This document shows positions 36,231 through 44,834 of a DNA stretch of 64,000 bases, piece after piece (the stretch's first letter is position 1; each line of letters opens with the position of its first letter). Where the stretch lies: contig OY282363.1 of the NCBI GenBank assembly GCA_958295695.1, forward strand, positions 2,112,225 to 2,176,224. The letters run 5' to 3'. The notes below the pieces were generated by a model, which made no database searches, was not told the DNA's origin, and worked only from the letters and a program-made list of their open reading frames with translations. This stretch comes from an uncultured Alphaproteobacteria bacterium. Its GTDB lineage: Bacteria > Pseudomonadota > Alphaproteobacteria > SP197. Both the position numbers and the translations under genes were made by a program.

Positions 36231-36992
36231 TCAGGCCGAGCGGGCGCCGGTCGCCGACGCGCGCGCGTTGTCCATCAGCGCGCGCATGCGGGTGATCGCG
36301 CTTTCGAGCCCTCCGAAGATGGCTTCGCCAACCAGGAAGTGACCGATGTTGAGCTCCACGATGTCGGGGATGGCGGCGATCGGGCCGGTCGTGCCGAACG
36401 AGAGGCCGTGGCCGGCATGGCACTCGACGCCCAGCTCGCTGGCCCGCGCCGCGGCGCGCTCGATCCTCTCCAGTTCGGCGTCGCGCGCCCATCCCGCCGC
36501 GGCCTCGCAATATGTGCCGGCGTGGAGCTCCACGACCGGCGCCCCGGTCTCGTGGGCCGCCTCGACCTGGCGCTCGTCGGGATTGATGAAGAGCGACACG
36601 CGAACGCCCGCCCGCGCGAGCCGGTCGGCATAGGACGCAAGATCGAGATTGGCGCCCGCGACGTCGAGGCCGTTCTCGGTGGTACGCTCCTCGCGACGTT
36701 CCGGAACGATACAGGCCGCATGGGGACGATGGCGCAGCGCGACCTCCAGCATCTCGTCGGTGGCGGCCATCTCCAGGTTGAGCGGCAGGTCGATCTCGTT
36801 CATCAGACGCCGGATGTCGTCGTCGGAGATGTGGCGGCGATCCTCGCGCAGATGGGCGGTGACGCCGTCGGCGCCGGCGGCGGCGGCGAGACGGGCCGCG
36901 CGCACGGGATCGGGATGGGCCCCGCCCCGCGCGTTCCGGATCGTCGCCACGTGGTCGATGTTGACGCCCAGGCGGAGTCTGTGTCTGGTCAT
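36231..36992 (-). CDS. pdxJ: pyridoxine 5'-phosphate synthase
   Basis: A 253-residue TIM-barrel enzyme closing the pyridine ring from 1-deoxyxylulose 5-phosphate and aminoacetone phosphate in vitamin B6 synthesis. [44 protein letters not shown] and [17 protein letters not shown] are diagnostic. ATG 36990-36992 gives [14 protein letters not shown]. It probably leads the pdxJ-acpS-lepB-rnc-era cluster. Confidence 0.95.
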   Translation of the reverse strand: MTRHRLRLGVNIDHVATIRNARGGAHPDPVRAARLAAAAGADGVTAHLREDRRHISDDDIRRLMNEIDLPLNLEMAATDEMLEVALRHRPHAACIVPERREERTTENGLDVAGANLDLASYADRLARAGVRVSLFINPDERQVEAAHETGAPVVELHAGTYCEAAAGWARDAELERIERAAARASELGVECHAGHGLSFGTTGPIAAIPDIVELNIGHFLVGEAIFGGLESAITRMRALMDNARASATGARSA

Positions 36993-37094
36993 GTCGGATC
37001 TCCCGGACACGCGGACGGCGTCCGTCCGCTGCTGCGGCGACGGTATAGCCAATGATCTCCGCCGCAGAAAGAGGCCAATGGATCGTCTGTCACG

Positions 37095-39242
37095 TCAGCC
37101 TTGGATCCTGGCCCGTTCGACCGAGGTCACGGCCGCGTTGGCGCGCAGGGCCGCGATGATGTTGGCGAGGTGACGCACGTCCCTCACCTCCATGTCGATC
37201 CGCATCTCGTAGAAATCGACGGCGCGGTCGGTGAACTTGAGGTTCGAGATGTTGCCGTTGTTGCGCCCGATCAGGGTCGTGACCGCCCCCAGCGCGCCGG
37301 GTTCGTTGACAACGACCAGATCGATCCGGCCGACATGGAACTCCGGAGCGTCGCCATCGACCGACCACGAGACGTCGAGCCAGCGTTCCGGGGTCTCCTC
37401 GAACTGCTGCAGCGTGTCGCAGTCGATCGTGTGGATGGCGACGCCCTTGCCGGAGGTCACGATGCCGACGATGCGGTCGCCGGGAAGCGGATGGCAGCAG
37501 TTCGAGAAGTGGACCGCCATTCCCGGGATCAGTCCGCGAATGGGAACGGCGCGGTCGCCCGCGGAGCCGTCGCGCGGCTTCGGCCTGGGGTTCGCCGCGC
37601 CGGGCGCGGCGGCCTCGGGGTAGGCCGCGCCGACGACTTGCAGGCTGGTGACCACGCCGCGCCCGACCGCCGCGACGAGGTCCTCGACGGACTTCTGCCC
37701 GAGCGCCTTCGCGGCCTGTTTCTGCGCCTTCCTCGTCATGTCGCGTCCCGCCTGCGCGAAGGCGCGCTCCAGAATGGCCCGGCCGAGCCTCAGATACTCG
37801 TCGCGCTCCTTCATGCGCACGAACCGGCGGATGCGCGAGCGCGCCTTGCCCGTGACCGCGAACCGCTCCCATGTCGGACTCGGCGAACCCGCGCTTGACC
37901 GCACGATCTCGACCTGATCTCCATTGTGAAGAATAGTTCTCAATTGATTGATTTTACCGTTTATTTTCGCACCTACGCATGTGTCTCCCACATCGGTGTG
38001 GACCGCGTAGGCGAAGTCCACGGGCGTCGCTCCGCTCGGCAGGGCGATGAGACCGCCCTTCGGAGTGAAACAGAACACCTGATCCTGGAACATCTCGAGC
38101 TTCGTGTGCTCCAGGAACTCCTCGGGGTCCGACACGTGATCGAGAATCTCGAGCAGCTCGCGGACCCAGCGGTACTGCCGCCCGTCGCTGGGCGAAGCGC
38201 GTTCCTCGCCGGCGCGATAGCTCCAGTGCGCCGCCACGCCGAGTTGGGCGACGTCGTCCATCTCGCGGGTGCGGATCTGGATCTCGAGACGATGGTGCTC
38301 GGGTCCGTAGACGGTCGTGTGGATCGAGCGGTAGCCGTTGGGTTTCGGCGTCGAGATGTAGTCCTTGAAACGGCCCGGCACCATCGGCCAGGCGTCGTGG
38401 ATCACGCCGAGCGCGGCGTAGCAGTCCTCCTTCGTCTCGACGACGACCCGGAAGGCCACGATGTCGGAGAGCTGCTCGAACGCGATGTTCTTGCGCTGCA
38501 TCTTGCGCCAGATCGAGTATGGGCGCTTCTCGCGGCCGGAGACGTCGACCGTCATGCCCGCCTTCCCGATCGTGTTCCGCAGCCGTTCGACGATCCGGGG
38601 AATGAGGTCGTCTCCCTCCTCGCGCAGGTACTTCAGCCGCTCGACGACCGAGTCGCGCGCGCCGGGATTGATCTCGCGGAAAGCGAGGTCCTCGAGCTCG
38701 TCCTTGAGCGACTGCATGCCGATGCGCTCCGCCAGCGGAGCGTAGATCTCCATCGTCTCGTGGGCGACGCGCCGGCGCTTCCCGGCCTGGCGGACGTGAC
38801 GCAGCGTCCGCATGTTGTGGAGCCGGTCGGCCAGCTTCACGAGCAGGACGCGGATGTCCTCCGACATCGCCAGAAAGAGCTTGCGGAAGTTCTCGGCCTG
38901 CTTCGTGTTCTCGGACTGCAACTCGATGCGCGAAAGCTTGGTGACGCCGTCGACAAGCTGGGCGATCCGGCCGCCGAACTGGCCGGAGATGTCATCGAGC
39001 GTGGTGTCGGTGTCCTCGACGGTGTCGTGCAGCAGGCCCGTGACGATCGACGAGCCGTCGAGCTTCATGTCGGCGAGGATGCCGGCGACCTCGACGGGGT
39101 GGGAGTAGTACGGGTCGCCCGAGGCGCGCGTCTGCGCGCCGTGCGCCATCATGGCGAAGACATAGGCCCTGTTCAGGGCGTCCTCGTCGGCGGCGGTGTC
39201 GTAGCTCTTGACCCGCTCGACAAGCTCGAACTGGCGCAGCAT
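37095..39242 (-). CDS. rel: bifunctional (p)ppGpp synthetase/hydrolase (Rel/SpoT homologue)
   Basis: A 715-residue stringent-response enzyme. The N-terminal HD hydrolase has SHPVEVAGILADMKLD and the intact GLLHDTVEDTDTTLDD; the synthetase domain includes GREKRPYSIWRKMQRK and FRVVVETKEDCYAALGVIHD; TGS (CFTPKGGLIALPSGATPVDFAYAVHTDVG) and a C-terminal ACT domain follow. An intact HD motif argues for the single bifunctional enzyme usual in alphaproteobacteria. About 50 bp inside the TGS coding region (37928-37982) are unusually AT-rich. It follows rpoZ by 38 bp, a conserved pairing. Confidence 0.94.
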   Translation of the reverse strand: MLRQFELVERVKSYDTAADEDALNRAYVFAMMAHGAQTRASGDPYYSHPVEVAGILADMKLDGSSIVTGLLHDTVEDTDTTLDDISGQFGGRIAQLVDGVTKLSRIELQSENTKQAENFRKLFLAMSEDIRVLLVKLADRLHNMRTLRHVRQAGKRRRVAHETMEIYAPLAERIGMQSLKDELEDLAFREINPGARDSVVERLKYLREEGDDLIPRIVERLRNTIGKAGMTVDVSGREKRPYSIWRKMQRKNIAFEQLSDIVAFRVVVETKEDCYAALGVIHDAWPMVPGRFKDYISTPKPNGYRSIHTTVYGPEHHRLEIQIRTREMDDVAQLGVAAHWSYRAGEERASPSDGRQYRWVRELLEILDHVSDPEEFLEHTKLEMFQDQVFCFTPKGGLIALPSGATPVDFAYAVHTDVGDTCVGAKINGKINQLRTILHNGDQVEIVRSSAGSPSPTWERFAVTGKARSRIRRFVRMKERDEYLRLGRAILERAFAQAGRDMTRKAQKQAAKALGQKSVEDLVAAVGRGVVTSLQVVGAAYPEAAAPGAANPRPKPRDGSAGDRAVPIRGLIPGMAVHFSNCCHPLPGDRIVGIVTSGKGVAIHTIDCDTLQQFEETPERWLDVSWSVDGDAPEFHVGRIDLVVVNEPGALGAVTTLIGRNNGNISNLKFTDRAVDFYEMRIDMEVRDVRHLANIIAALRANAAVTSVERARIQG

Positions 39243-39280
39243 GAGGGGTCATCCGGGCGCGAGGCCCCTGGGCCGGGCGA

Positions 39281-39661
39281 TCAGGGCGTCGGGTTGGAGT
39301 CCGCGCCGTCGCCGAAAGCCGCTTCGTTGTGCTCGTCGTCGATCGACGCCAGGGCCGCCGCGGCGGCGGCGATCGCATCGCCCGAGAGGCCGACCTCGTC
39401 GGCGAAGGCTCCCTCGCCCTCCGCCTCGTCGTCATCGTCCCGCGGCTCGCCGCCGTAGACCAGCTTGCGGCGGATTCCATCGAGTTCGACCGTGTCGTCG
39501 GCGATTTCGCGCAGCGCGATCACGGGATTCTTGTCGTTGTCGCGGTCGACGGTCATGACCGCGCCGTTGCCCAAGTCGCGCGCCCGCTGGGCGGCGAGCA
39601 GGACCAGCTCGAAACGGTTCGGTACGCGCTCGACGCAGTCTTCAACGGTAAGACGGGCCAT
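39281..39661 (-). CDS. rpoZ: DNA-directed RNA polymerase omega subunit
   Basis: A 126-residue omega subunit that helps assemble RNA polymerase and forms part of a ppGpp site. [30 protein letters not shown] and [16 protein letters not shown] are the family core; an acidic, Ala-rich tail from about residue 75 is common in alphaproteobacteria. GGAGAGG precedes the ATG. It leads into rel. Confidence 0.95.
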   Translation of the reverse strand: MARLTVEDCVERVPNRFELVLLAAQRARDLGNGAVMTVDRDNDKNPVIALREIADDTVELDGIRRKLVYGGEPRDDDDEAEGEGAFADEVGLSGDAIAAAAAALASIDDEHNEAAFGDGADSNPTP

Positions 39662-39740
39662 TCCAAAGCCTCTCCGAAGTCCGGGAACGGGTGGGTTCGG
39701 CTGCGTTGATTGCCTGAAACAGGACCGAAACGCAAGGCTT

Positions 39741-40277
39741 TCAGTCCATTCCGCCGGATTCGGGCGCGCGCCTGACGATCCCGCCGCCGGCCGGCAGGGC
39801 CGCGACCGAGGCGTCGATCCCCTCGCCGGTTTCGGGATGCCGCCAGCGCGGCGCGATGTCGCGCAAGGGCAGGAGGACGAACGGCCGTTCCGCGACCCGT
39901 GGATGCGGCAGCCTCGGCGGCCCCGACCGGTCGACGATCCCGCGATAGTCGAGCAGGTCGAGATCGACGACGCGCGCTTCCCACCTGACCCGCCGGATCC
40001 TCCCGAGGTCGCGTTCGAGGCCGTGGAGCACGGCGAGCAGCGCGGCCGGCCGCAGGGCGGTCCGCAGCTCCGCGACTCCGTTGACGAACCAGGGCTGGTC
40101 GGACGGCGGCACGGGCTCGCTCTCGTACCAGGGCGACACCCGGACGACCTCGATCCCGGATCCCGCGATCCGGCGAACGGTTTCCTCGAGAGTTTCCCTC
40201 GGCGGCCCGATCCCGGACGGCAGGTTGGCGCCGAGCCCGATGTAGACGCCGCCTGTGGGCGAAACGCTTGCCGTCAT
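39741..40277 (-). CDS. folK: 2-amino-4-hydroxy-6-hydroxymethyldihydropteridine diphosphokinase
   Basis: A 178-residue HPPK that pyrophosphorylates the pterin intermediate of folate synthesis using [22 protein letters not shown], the catalytic [17 protein letters not shown] and [15 protein letters not shown] match the family. ATG 40275-40277 gives [10 protein letters not shown]; an upstream in-frame ATG would add 25 unlike residues. It is divergent from the NYN gene across a perfect palindrome. Confidence 0.93.
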   Translation of the reverse strand: MTASVSPTGGVYIGLGANLPSGIGPPRETLEETVRRIAGSGIEVVRVSPWYESEPVPPSDQPWFVNGVAELRTALRPAALLAVLHGLERDLGRIRRVRWEARVVDLDLLDYRGIVDRSGPPRLPHPRVAERPFVLLPLRDIAPRWRHPETGEGIDASVAALPAGGGIVRRAPESGGMD

Positions 40278-40309
40278 GTCCCGTTGTCCCTTAGAAGGGC
40301 CGGGTCGAT

Positions 40310-40329
40310 GATGTCCGGATCCGGACATC
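40310..40329. promoter_or_regulatory. 20-bp perfect palindrome in the folK/NYN divergent region
   Basis: GATGTCCGGATCCGGACATC is a perfect 10+10 inverted repeat without spacer, centred between the two divergent start codons (33 bp from folK, 41 bp from the NYN gene). Its place and symmetry suit a dimeric repressor operator; it could also be a cruciform or restriction-rich chance site. Confidence 0.45.
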
Positions 40330-40369
40330 GCGGGAGTTTCGTCGCAATTCAAGGAGAAACAATCCAGTC

Positions 40370-40981
40370 ATGCAGGGTTTCTACAAGGAAGAGCGGATCG
40401 CGCTCTTCATCGACGGCCCCAATCTTTACTCTTCCGTCAAATCCCTCGGCTTCGACATCGACTACAAGCGCCTGAAGGCGATTTTTTCCGAACGCGGCCA
40501 CCTCATACGCGCCTTGTACTACACGGCGCTGCTCGACGAGCAGGAGTATTCGTCGATCCGGCCGCTCGTCGACTGGCTCGACTACAACGGCTTCACCATG
40601 GTCACCAAGCCCGCCAAGGAATTCACCGATTCCATGGGCCGGCGCAAGGTGAAGGGCAACATGGACGTCGAACTGACGATCGATGTCCTGGAGATGTCCA
40701 AGTTCCTCGACCATGTCGTGTTGTTCTCGGGCGACGGCGACTTCCGGTCCCTGGTCGAGGCGGTCCAGCGCCGGGGGGTGCGGGTCACCGTGGTCAGCAC
40801 GATGCACTCCCAGCCGCCCATGGTCGCCGACGAGTTGCGCCGTCAGGCCGACAATTTCATCGACCTCAACGACTTGGCCGACGACATCGCCCGCCGCTAC
40901 GAGGACCGCCCGCCGCGCCGCGACGACTATGACGACGACTACGAGGACGAGGCGGACGACGCGGTGGTCACCCGACGGTGA
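40370..40981 (+). CDS. NYN-domain (LabA/DUF88-type) protein
   Basis: A 203-residue protein with a PIN-like NYN nuclease fold. The acidic residues expected to bind metal are in RIALFIDGPNLYSS near residue 15, KGNMDVELTIDVLEM near 96 and LFSGDGDFRSLVEAVQRRGVRV near 117. Bacterial members are predicted RNases. The tail after residue 175 is an Asp/Arg-rich low-complexity region. The stop overlaps the next gene in GTGA, implying coupled translation with the DNA glycosylase. Confidence 0.88.
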   Translation: MQGFYKEERIALFIDGPNLYSSVKSLGFDIDYKRLKAIFSERGHLIRALYYTALLDEQEYSSIRPLVDWLDYNGFTMVTKPAKEFTDSMGRRKVKGNMDVELTIDVLEMSKFLDHVVLFSGDGDFRSLVEAVQRRGVRVTVVSTMHSQPPMVADELRRQADNFIDLNDLADDIARRYEDRPPRRDDYDDDYEDEADDAVVTRR

Positions 40982-41661
40982 CCGTCGCCGAACCGGGCCG
41001 CGATTGCGGCCTGTGCCCGAGGCTCGTCCGTTTCCGCGACGCATGGCGTGGCCGCGAACCCGCGTGGTTCAACGCTCCGGTGCCGAGTTTCGGGCCGCTG
41101 GACGCCCGTCTGCTCGTCGTCGGTCTCGCGCCTGGCCTGCGCGGAGCGAACCGGACGGGCCGTCCCTTCACCGGCGACGGCGCGGGCGATCTGCTCTATC
41201 CGACGCTCCTGGCCGCGGGGTTCGCGCGGGGCCGGTTCGAGGCGCGGCCCGACGACGGCCTCGAGCTGACGGACTGCCGCATCGCCAACGCGGTGCGCTG
41301 CGCGCCGCCGGAGAACAAGCCCACCGGCGCGGAGATCGGGGCCTGCAACATGTTCCTCGCCGGGGAAATCGCGGGCCTGACAAGGCTCGAGGTCGTCCTG
41401 GCGCTCGGAACGGTCGCCCACAACGCGGTGCTCGACGCTCTCGGCGTCCGGCGCGGGGGGGCCAGGTTCGGCCATGCCTCGAGCCACCGGCTGGAGAACG
41501 GGCTCCGGCTGGTCGACAGCTATCACTGTTCCCGGCTCAACACGAACACCGGCCGCCTGACGCCCGCCATGTTCGAGGGTGTCTTCAGGACGGTCCGGGA
41601 GAGCTTCCGCGCGGCCCGGGCGCCCCGGGAGGCAGGCTCACCGCGATGGCCGCGAACATGA
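40978..41661 (+). CDS. uracil-DNA glycosylase family 5 (UDGb-type)
   Basis: A 227-residue iron-sulfur DNA glycosylase removing uracil and other deaminated bases. Cys10 and Cys13 in DCGLCPRL, with later Cys residues in VRCAPPENKP and SYHCSR, would bind a 4Fe-4S cluster; LLVVGLAPGLRGANRTGRPFTGDGAGDLL is the family A motif, where Ala replaces the catalytic Asp or Asn of other families, as in UDGb. Start is GTG at 40978. Its last 77 bp overlap the 3' end of the convergent DMT gene. Confidence 0.9.
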   Translation: MTVAEPGRDCGLCPRLVRFRDAWRGREPAWFNAPVPSFGPLDARLLVVGLAPGLRGANRTGRPFTGDGAGDLLYPTLLAAGFARGRFEARPDDGLELTDCRIANAVRCAPPENKPTGAEIGACNMFLAGEIAGLTRLEVVLALGTVAHNAVLDALGVRRGGARFGHASSHRLENGLRLVDSYHCSRLNTNTGRLTPAMFEGVFRTVRESFRAARAPREAGSPRWPRT

Positions 41662-42499
41662 GCGCCGCGCCGGCGACCGCCTGGACGCGGACGGCTTCGC
41701 CGAACACCCACCAGCCGACGATCAGCACCGTGACGAGTTCGCTGGAACCCGCCACCGCCGCGCGCCCGCTGCCGGCGAGCGCCGCGCCGATCGCGATCAG
41801 CACGATCCCGGCGACGCCGGTCACGAACGTCATGTAGCCCAGCGACGCCCACCCCATGGCGCTGACCGGCCATGTGAGTCCCCCCTCGACCGCGAGCGCG
41901 TAAAGACCGGCGACGACACCGGCCGACATCGTGAGAACCAGGGCCCTCAGCGCCGGATCGACGGCGGCGGGGATCCGGCCCAGACAGGCGAGGTAGACGC
42001 CATAGCCCAGCGGCGCGCCGAAGGTGGCCAGCACGACCGGAAGAAGGCCCGGCTCGATCGATCCCGGAGACAGGATCAGGCCCGCGGCCAGAACGACCAT
42101 GGCGATCGCGGCGAGCATGCGCCGTTCGATGGGCGTTCCGAAGACGGCGCGCGCGAGCGCCAGGGTGAAGACGGGATAGGTGTAGAACACCAGGATCGCG
42201 ATCGAGGCCGGCAGACGCGCATAGCCTTCGAACAGGAAGATGGTTCCGCCGCCGATCCCGACGCCGGCGACGAGCGCCAGCCCGACCCCGCGCCATGCGG
42301 GCCTGCGTATGAAGACCCAGAGCGCCAAGGGGATCGCCGCGCCGACGAACCGGGCCACCAGAGACGAACCCGAATCCACGCCGTCCGCGCGCAGATACTC
42401 GAGGAAGACCGGCAGCAGGCCGAAGCCGACCGCGCCCAGCGCGACCGAGGCCACGCCCAGCCGGACGCGCCCGGATTCGGCCGCCGCCGGTTCGCTCAT
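41585..42499 (-). CDS. EamA/DMT-superfamily transporter
   Basis: A 304-residue membrane protein with ten predicted helices in two five-helix EamA repeats (first from RVRLGVASVALGAVGFGLLPVFL, second from LLPVVLATFGAPLGYGVYLACL). Such proteins export amino acids or other small metabolites. ATG 42497-42499 gives MSEPAAAESGRVRLG. The C-terminal coding region overlaps the uracil-DNA glycosylase gene tail to tail by 77 bp, so convergent transcripts will be partly complementary. Confidence 0.9.
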   Translation of the reverse strand: MSEPAAAESGRVRLGVASVALGAVGFGLLPVFLEYLRADGVDSGSSLVARFVGAAIPLALWVFIRRPAWRGVGLALVAGVGIGGGTIFLFEGYARLPASIAILVFYTYPVFTLALARAVFGTPIERRMLAAIAMVVLAAGLILSPGSIEPGLLPVVLATFGAPLGYGVYLACLGRIPAAVDPALRALVLTMSAGVVAGLYALAVEGGLTWPVSAMGWASLGYMTFVTGVAGIVLIAIGAALAGSGRAAVAGSSELVTVLIVGWWVFGEAVRVQAVAGAALMFAAIAVSLPPGAPGPRGSSPGPS

Positions 42500-42516
42500 C
42501 GCGTCCTCCGCTTTCG

Positions 42517-42545
42517 TTGACGCCGCCTCCCGAACTCCGTATGCC
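42517..42545 (+). promoter_or_regulatory. candidate promoter of the RidA-ThDP enzyme pair
   Basis: TTGACG (42517-42522), 17-bp spacer, TATGCC (42540-42545). It lies 38 bp before the RidA start and in the divergent gap with the transporter. Confidence 0.4.
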
Positions 42546-42583
42546 GAACGCCCATGCGAGCCCTTGGCGCGGAGACGAAAAGG

Positions 42584-43051
42584 ATGGCCGGAGAGATCGA
42601 GGCGCGTCTCGCCGAACTCGGCGTCGAACTGCCCGAAGCGGCGGCGCCGGCGGCAAATTATGTACCCTATGTCGCGAGCGGCGGCCACGTCTTCGTCGCC
42701 GGCCAGATCACGCTCCTGAACGGCGAACTGAAGTACCGGGGCAAGGTGGGCCGGGACCTTTCGGTCGAGGACGGCTACCGGGCCGCGCGCCTGTGCGGGC
42801 TCAACATCGTCGCGCAGGTCAAGGCGGCCTGCGGCGGCGACCTCGACCGCGTGCGGCGCGTCGTGCGCCTGGGCGGGTTCGTGAACGCGGCTGGCGATTT
42901 CCACGACCACCCCAAGGTCGTCAATGGCGCGAGCGACCTGATGGTCGAGGTGTTCGGCGACAGGGGCAGGCACGCCCGCGCCGCCGTCGGCTGCTCCGCG
43001 CTTCCGTTGAATGTCGCGGTCGAGGTCGACGCCATCGTCGAGATCGCCTGA
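42584..43051 (+). CDS. RidA/YjgF-family protein
   Basis: A 155-residue member of the larger RidA subfamily (about 150 residues). ANYVPYVASGGHVFVAGQIT, ARLCGLNIVAQVKAACGGDLDRV and the final AVGCSALPLNVAVEVDAIVEI are typical. RidA proteins hydrolyse reactive enamine/imine intermediates from PLP enzymes; the conserved catalytic Arg of the canonical class is not evident at the end, as in many large-subfamily members. ATG 42584 after GGAGACGAAAAGG was preferred to ATG 42554. The ThDP enzyme gene starts 4 bp later. Confidence 0.88.
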   Translation: MAGEIEARLAELGVELPEAAAPAANYVPYVASGGHVFVAGQITLLNGELKYRGKVGRDLSVEDGYRAARLCGLNIVAQVKAACGGDLDRVRRVVRLGGFVNAAGDFHDHPKVVNGASDLMVEVFGDRGRHARAAVGCSALPLNVAVEVDAIVEIA

Positions 43052-43055
43052 CGCG

Positions 43056-44690
43056 ATGAACGGCGGCGAGGCCCTGGTCCGGACTCTGGCCTCCCATGGA
43101 GTGAACACGGTCTTTTGCGTCCCCGGCGAAAGCTACCTCGCCGTGCTCGACAGCCTGCGCCGGCACGCCGACCGCATCCGGCTGGTGGCCAACCGCCACG
43201 AAGCGGGAGCGACCTTCGCCGCGAACGGCTTCGCCAAGATCTCCCGTCGCCCAGGCGTGGCCTTCGTCAGCCGCGGTCCGGGCGCGGCCAATGCGTCGAT
43301 CGGCGTCCACACCGCCGACCAGGACTCGATCCCGCTCGTGCTCTTCATCGGCCAGGTTCCGCGCGGGGACCTCGGGCGCGAGGCCTTCCAGGAGATCGAT
43401 TACCAGGCGTTCTTCGGGACGATCGCCAAGGCGGTGCTGGAGCCCGCCGGTCCCGCCGACGTGGCGCGCGCGGCGGCCGAGGCCTTCGCCATCGCGCAAG
43501 CGGGCCGGCCCGGCCCCGCGGTCGTCGTCCTGCCCGAGGACGTCACCGAGGCGGAGGCCGGCGATGTCGCGATCCCGGCGCCGGCCGCGACCGGCGTCGG
43601 GGGAGCCTCCAACGACCGGATCCGCGGGGCGGCGGCCATGATCGACCGCGCCGAGCGCGTGCTGATCGTCGCCGGGGAACTGGTCAAGTCCGAAGCCGCG
43701 ACCATGCGGCTCGGCGGCTTCGCCGAATCCGCGGCCGCGGCCGTGGTCTCGGCCTTCCGGTGCCAGGACGCGCTCAACAACGACCATCCCGCCTACGCCG
43801 GACTCCTCGGTCTCGGCCACCCGCCCTACCTGAGGAAGGCCTGGCGGGACGCCGACCTCGTCATCCTCGCGGGAAGCCGGTTCGACGCCATCACGTCCGG
43901 GGATTTCGCCCTGCGCGACGACGGCAAGACGACGATCATGCTGCATCCCGACGCCGGCGCCATCGCGCGGGTGCGTCCGGACCTCGGGATCGCCGCGGCG
44001 GTCGGCCCGACGCTGCGCGCCCTGGCCACCGCGATCGAACCCCCGAGCGCGGAACGCGCCGCCTGGCAGGCGGCCCTGCGCGCCGGCTTCGAGATCTGGC
44101 AGGCCCGGCCCCCGGAGGCCGTGGGCGCGGTCGACATGACCGCCGTCGTCCGCCACGCCGACAGCCGGCTCGCCGGGATCGACCACGTCGTCGCCAACGA
44201 CGCCGGCAACTTCTCCACCTGGCTCCACCGCCATTTCCGCTACCGCCTGCCCGACAGCCAGGCCGGCCCGATGTCGGGCGCGATGGGCTACGCCGTGCCC
44301 GCCGCCGTGGGGGCCGCGCTCGCGCGGGAAGGCGCGCGCGTCGTCGCCTTCGTCGGCGACGGCGGCTTCATGATGACCGGCCAGGAGCTGTCGACCGCCG
44401 CGCGGAACGGCCTCAAGGTCACGGCGATCGTATGCGACAACGGCCACCACGGCGCCATCCTGATGCACCAGCACCGCTACGCCGGCGCGGGAAACTACGC
44501 CGGAGTCGCGCTCGACAGCCCGGATTTCGCCGCCCTGGGCGCCGCCTACGGCGCGCGGTCGTGGACGGTCCGCACGACCGGGCAGTTCGGCCCCGCGTTC
44601 GACGAAGCGCTGGCCCATGACGGTCCGGGCCTCATCCATCTCGTCACCGACATCCGCGACATTTCGTCGGACGGCCCCCTGGAGGACTGA
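43056..44690 (+). CDS. thiamine-diphosphate-dependent enzyme (acetolactate-synthase-like)
   Basis: A 544-residue three-domain ThDP enzyme. The cofactor-activating Glu49 is in ANRHEAGATFAANG, and the ThDP/Mg motif GDGGFMMTGQELSTAARN with a closing CDN at the right distance is intact. Sequence is of the acetolactate synthase/benzoylformate decarboxylase type; with RidA as its operon partner and no regulatory subunit, it is probably not the housekeeping IlvB but a decarboxylase or carboligase acting on another 2-oxo acid. Confidence 0.88.
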   Translation: MNGGEALVRTLASHGVNTVFCVPGESYLAVLDSLRRHADRIRLVANRHEAGATFAANGFAKISRRPGVAFVSRGPGAANASIGVHTADQDSIPLVLFIGQVPRGDLGREAFQEIDYQAFFGTIAKAVLEPAGPADVARAAAEAFAIAQAGRPGPAVVVLPEDVTEAEAGDVAIPAPAATGVGGASNDRIRGAAAMIDRAERVLIVAGELVKSEAATMRLGGFAESAAAAVVSAFRCQDALNNDHPAYAGLLGLGHPPYLRKAWRDADLVILAGSRFDAITSGDFALRDDGKTTIMLHPDAGAIARVRPDLGIAAAVGPTLRALATAIEPPSAERAAWQAALRAGFEIWQARPPEAVGAVDMTAVVRHADSRLAGIDHVVANDAGNFSTWLHRHFRYRLPDSQAGPMSGAMGYAVPAAVGAALAREGARVVAFVGDGGFMMTGQELSTAARNGLKVTAIVCDNGHHGAILMHQHRYAGAGNYAGVALDSPDFAALGAAYGARSWTVRTTGQFGPAFDEALAHDGPGLIHLVTDIRDISSDGPLED

Positions 44691-44770
44691 TCCCGGCGCG
44701 GGGCCCGGCCCGCCCTCCGGAGGCGGGGGAAGGGTTGGATCGCGGCCGAACGCGACGGCCCTGTCGATTC

Positions 44771-44799
44771 CCGCGCCGGCGGTTCATTCGCCGGCGCGG
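44771..44799 (+). terminator. 11-bp hairpin after the ThDP-enzyme gene
   Basis: CCGCGCCGGCG (44771-44781), loop GTTCATT, CGCCGGCGCGG (44789-44799), followed by TCCTGCG. It is 80 bp after the stop, and the only strong stem before the next gene. Confidence 0.5.
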
Positions 44800-44834
44800 T
44801 CCTGCGATACTCGGATCCTGGAACGGGGCGCCGG

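Noticed and set aside
41585..43108. Longer 507-residue form of the DMT transporter
   Set aside because: The extra N-terminal part is antisense to the RidA gene and unlike EamA proteins.
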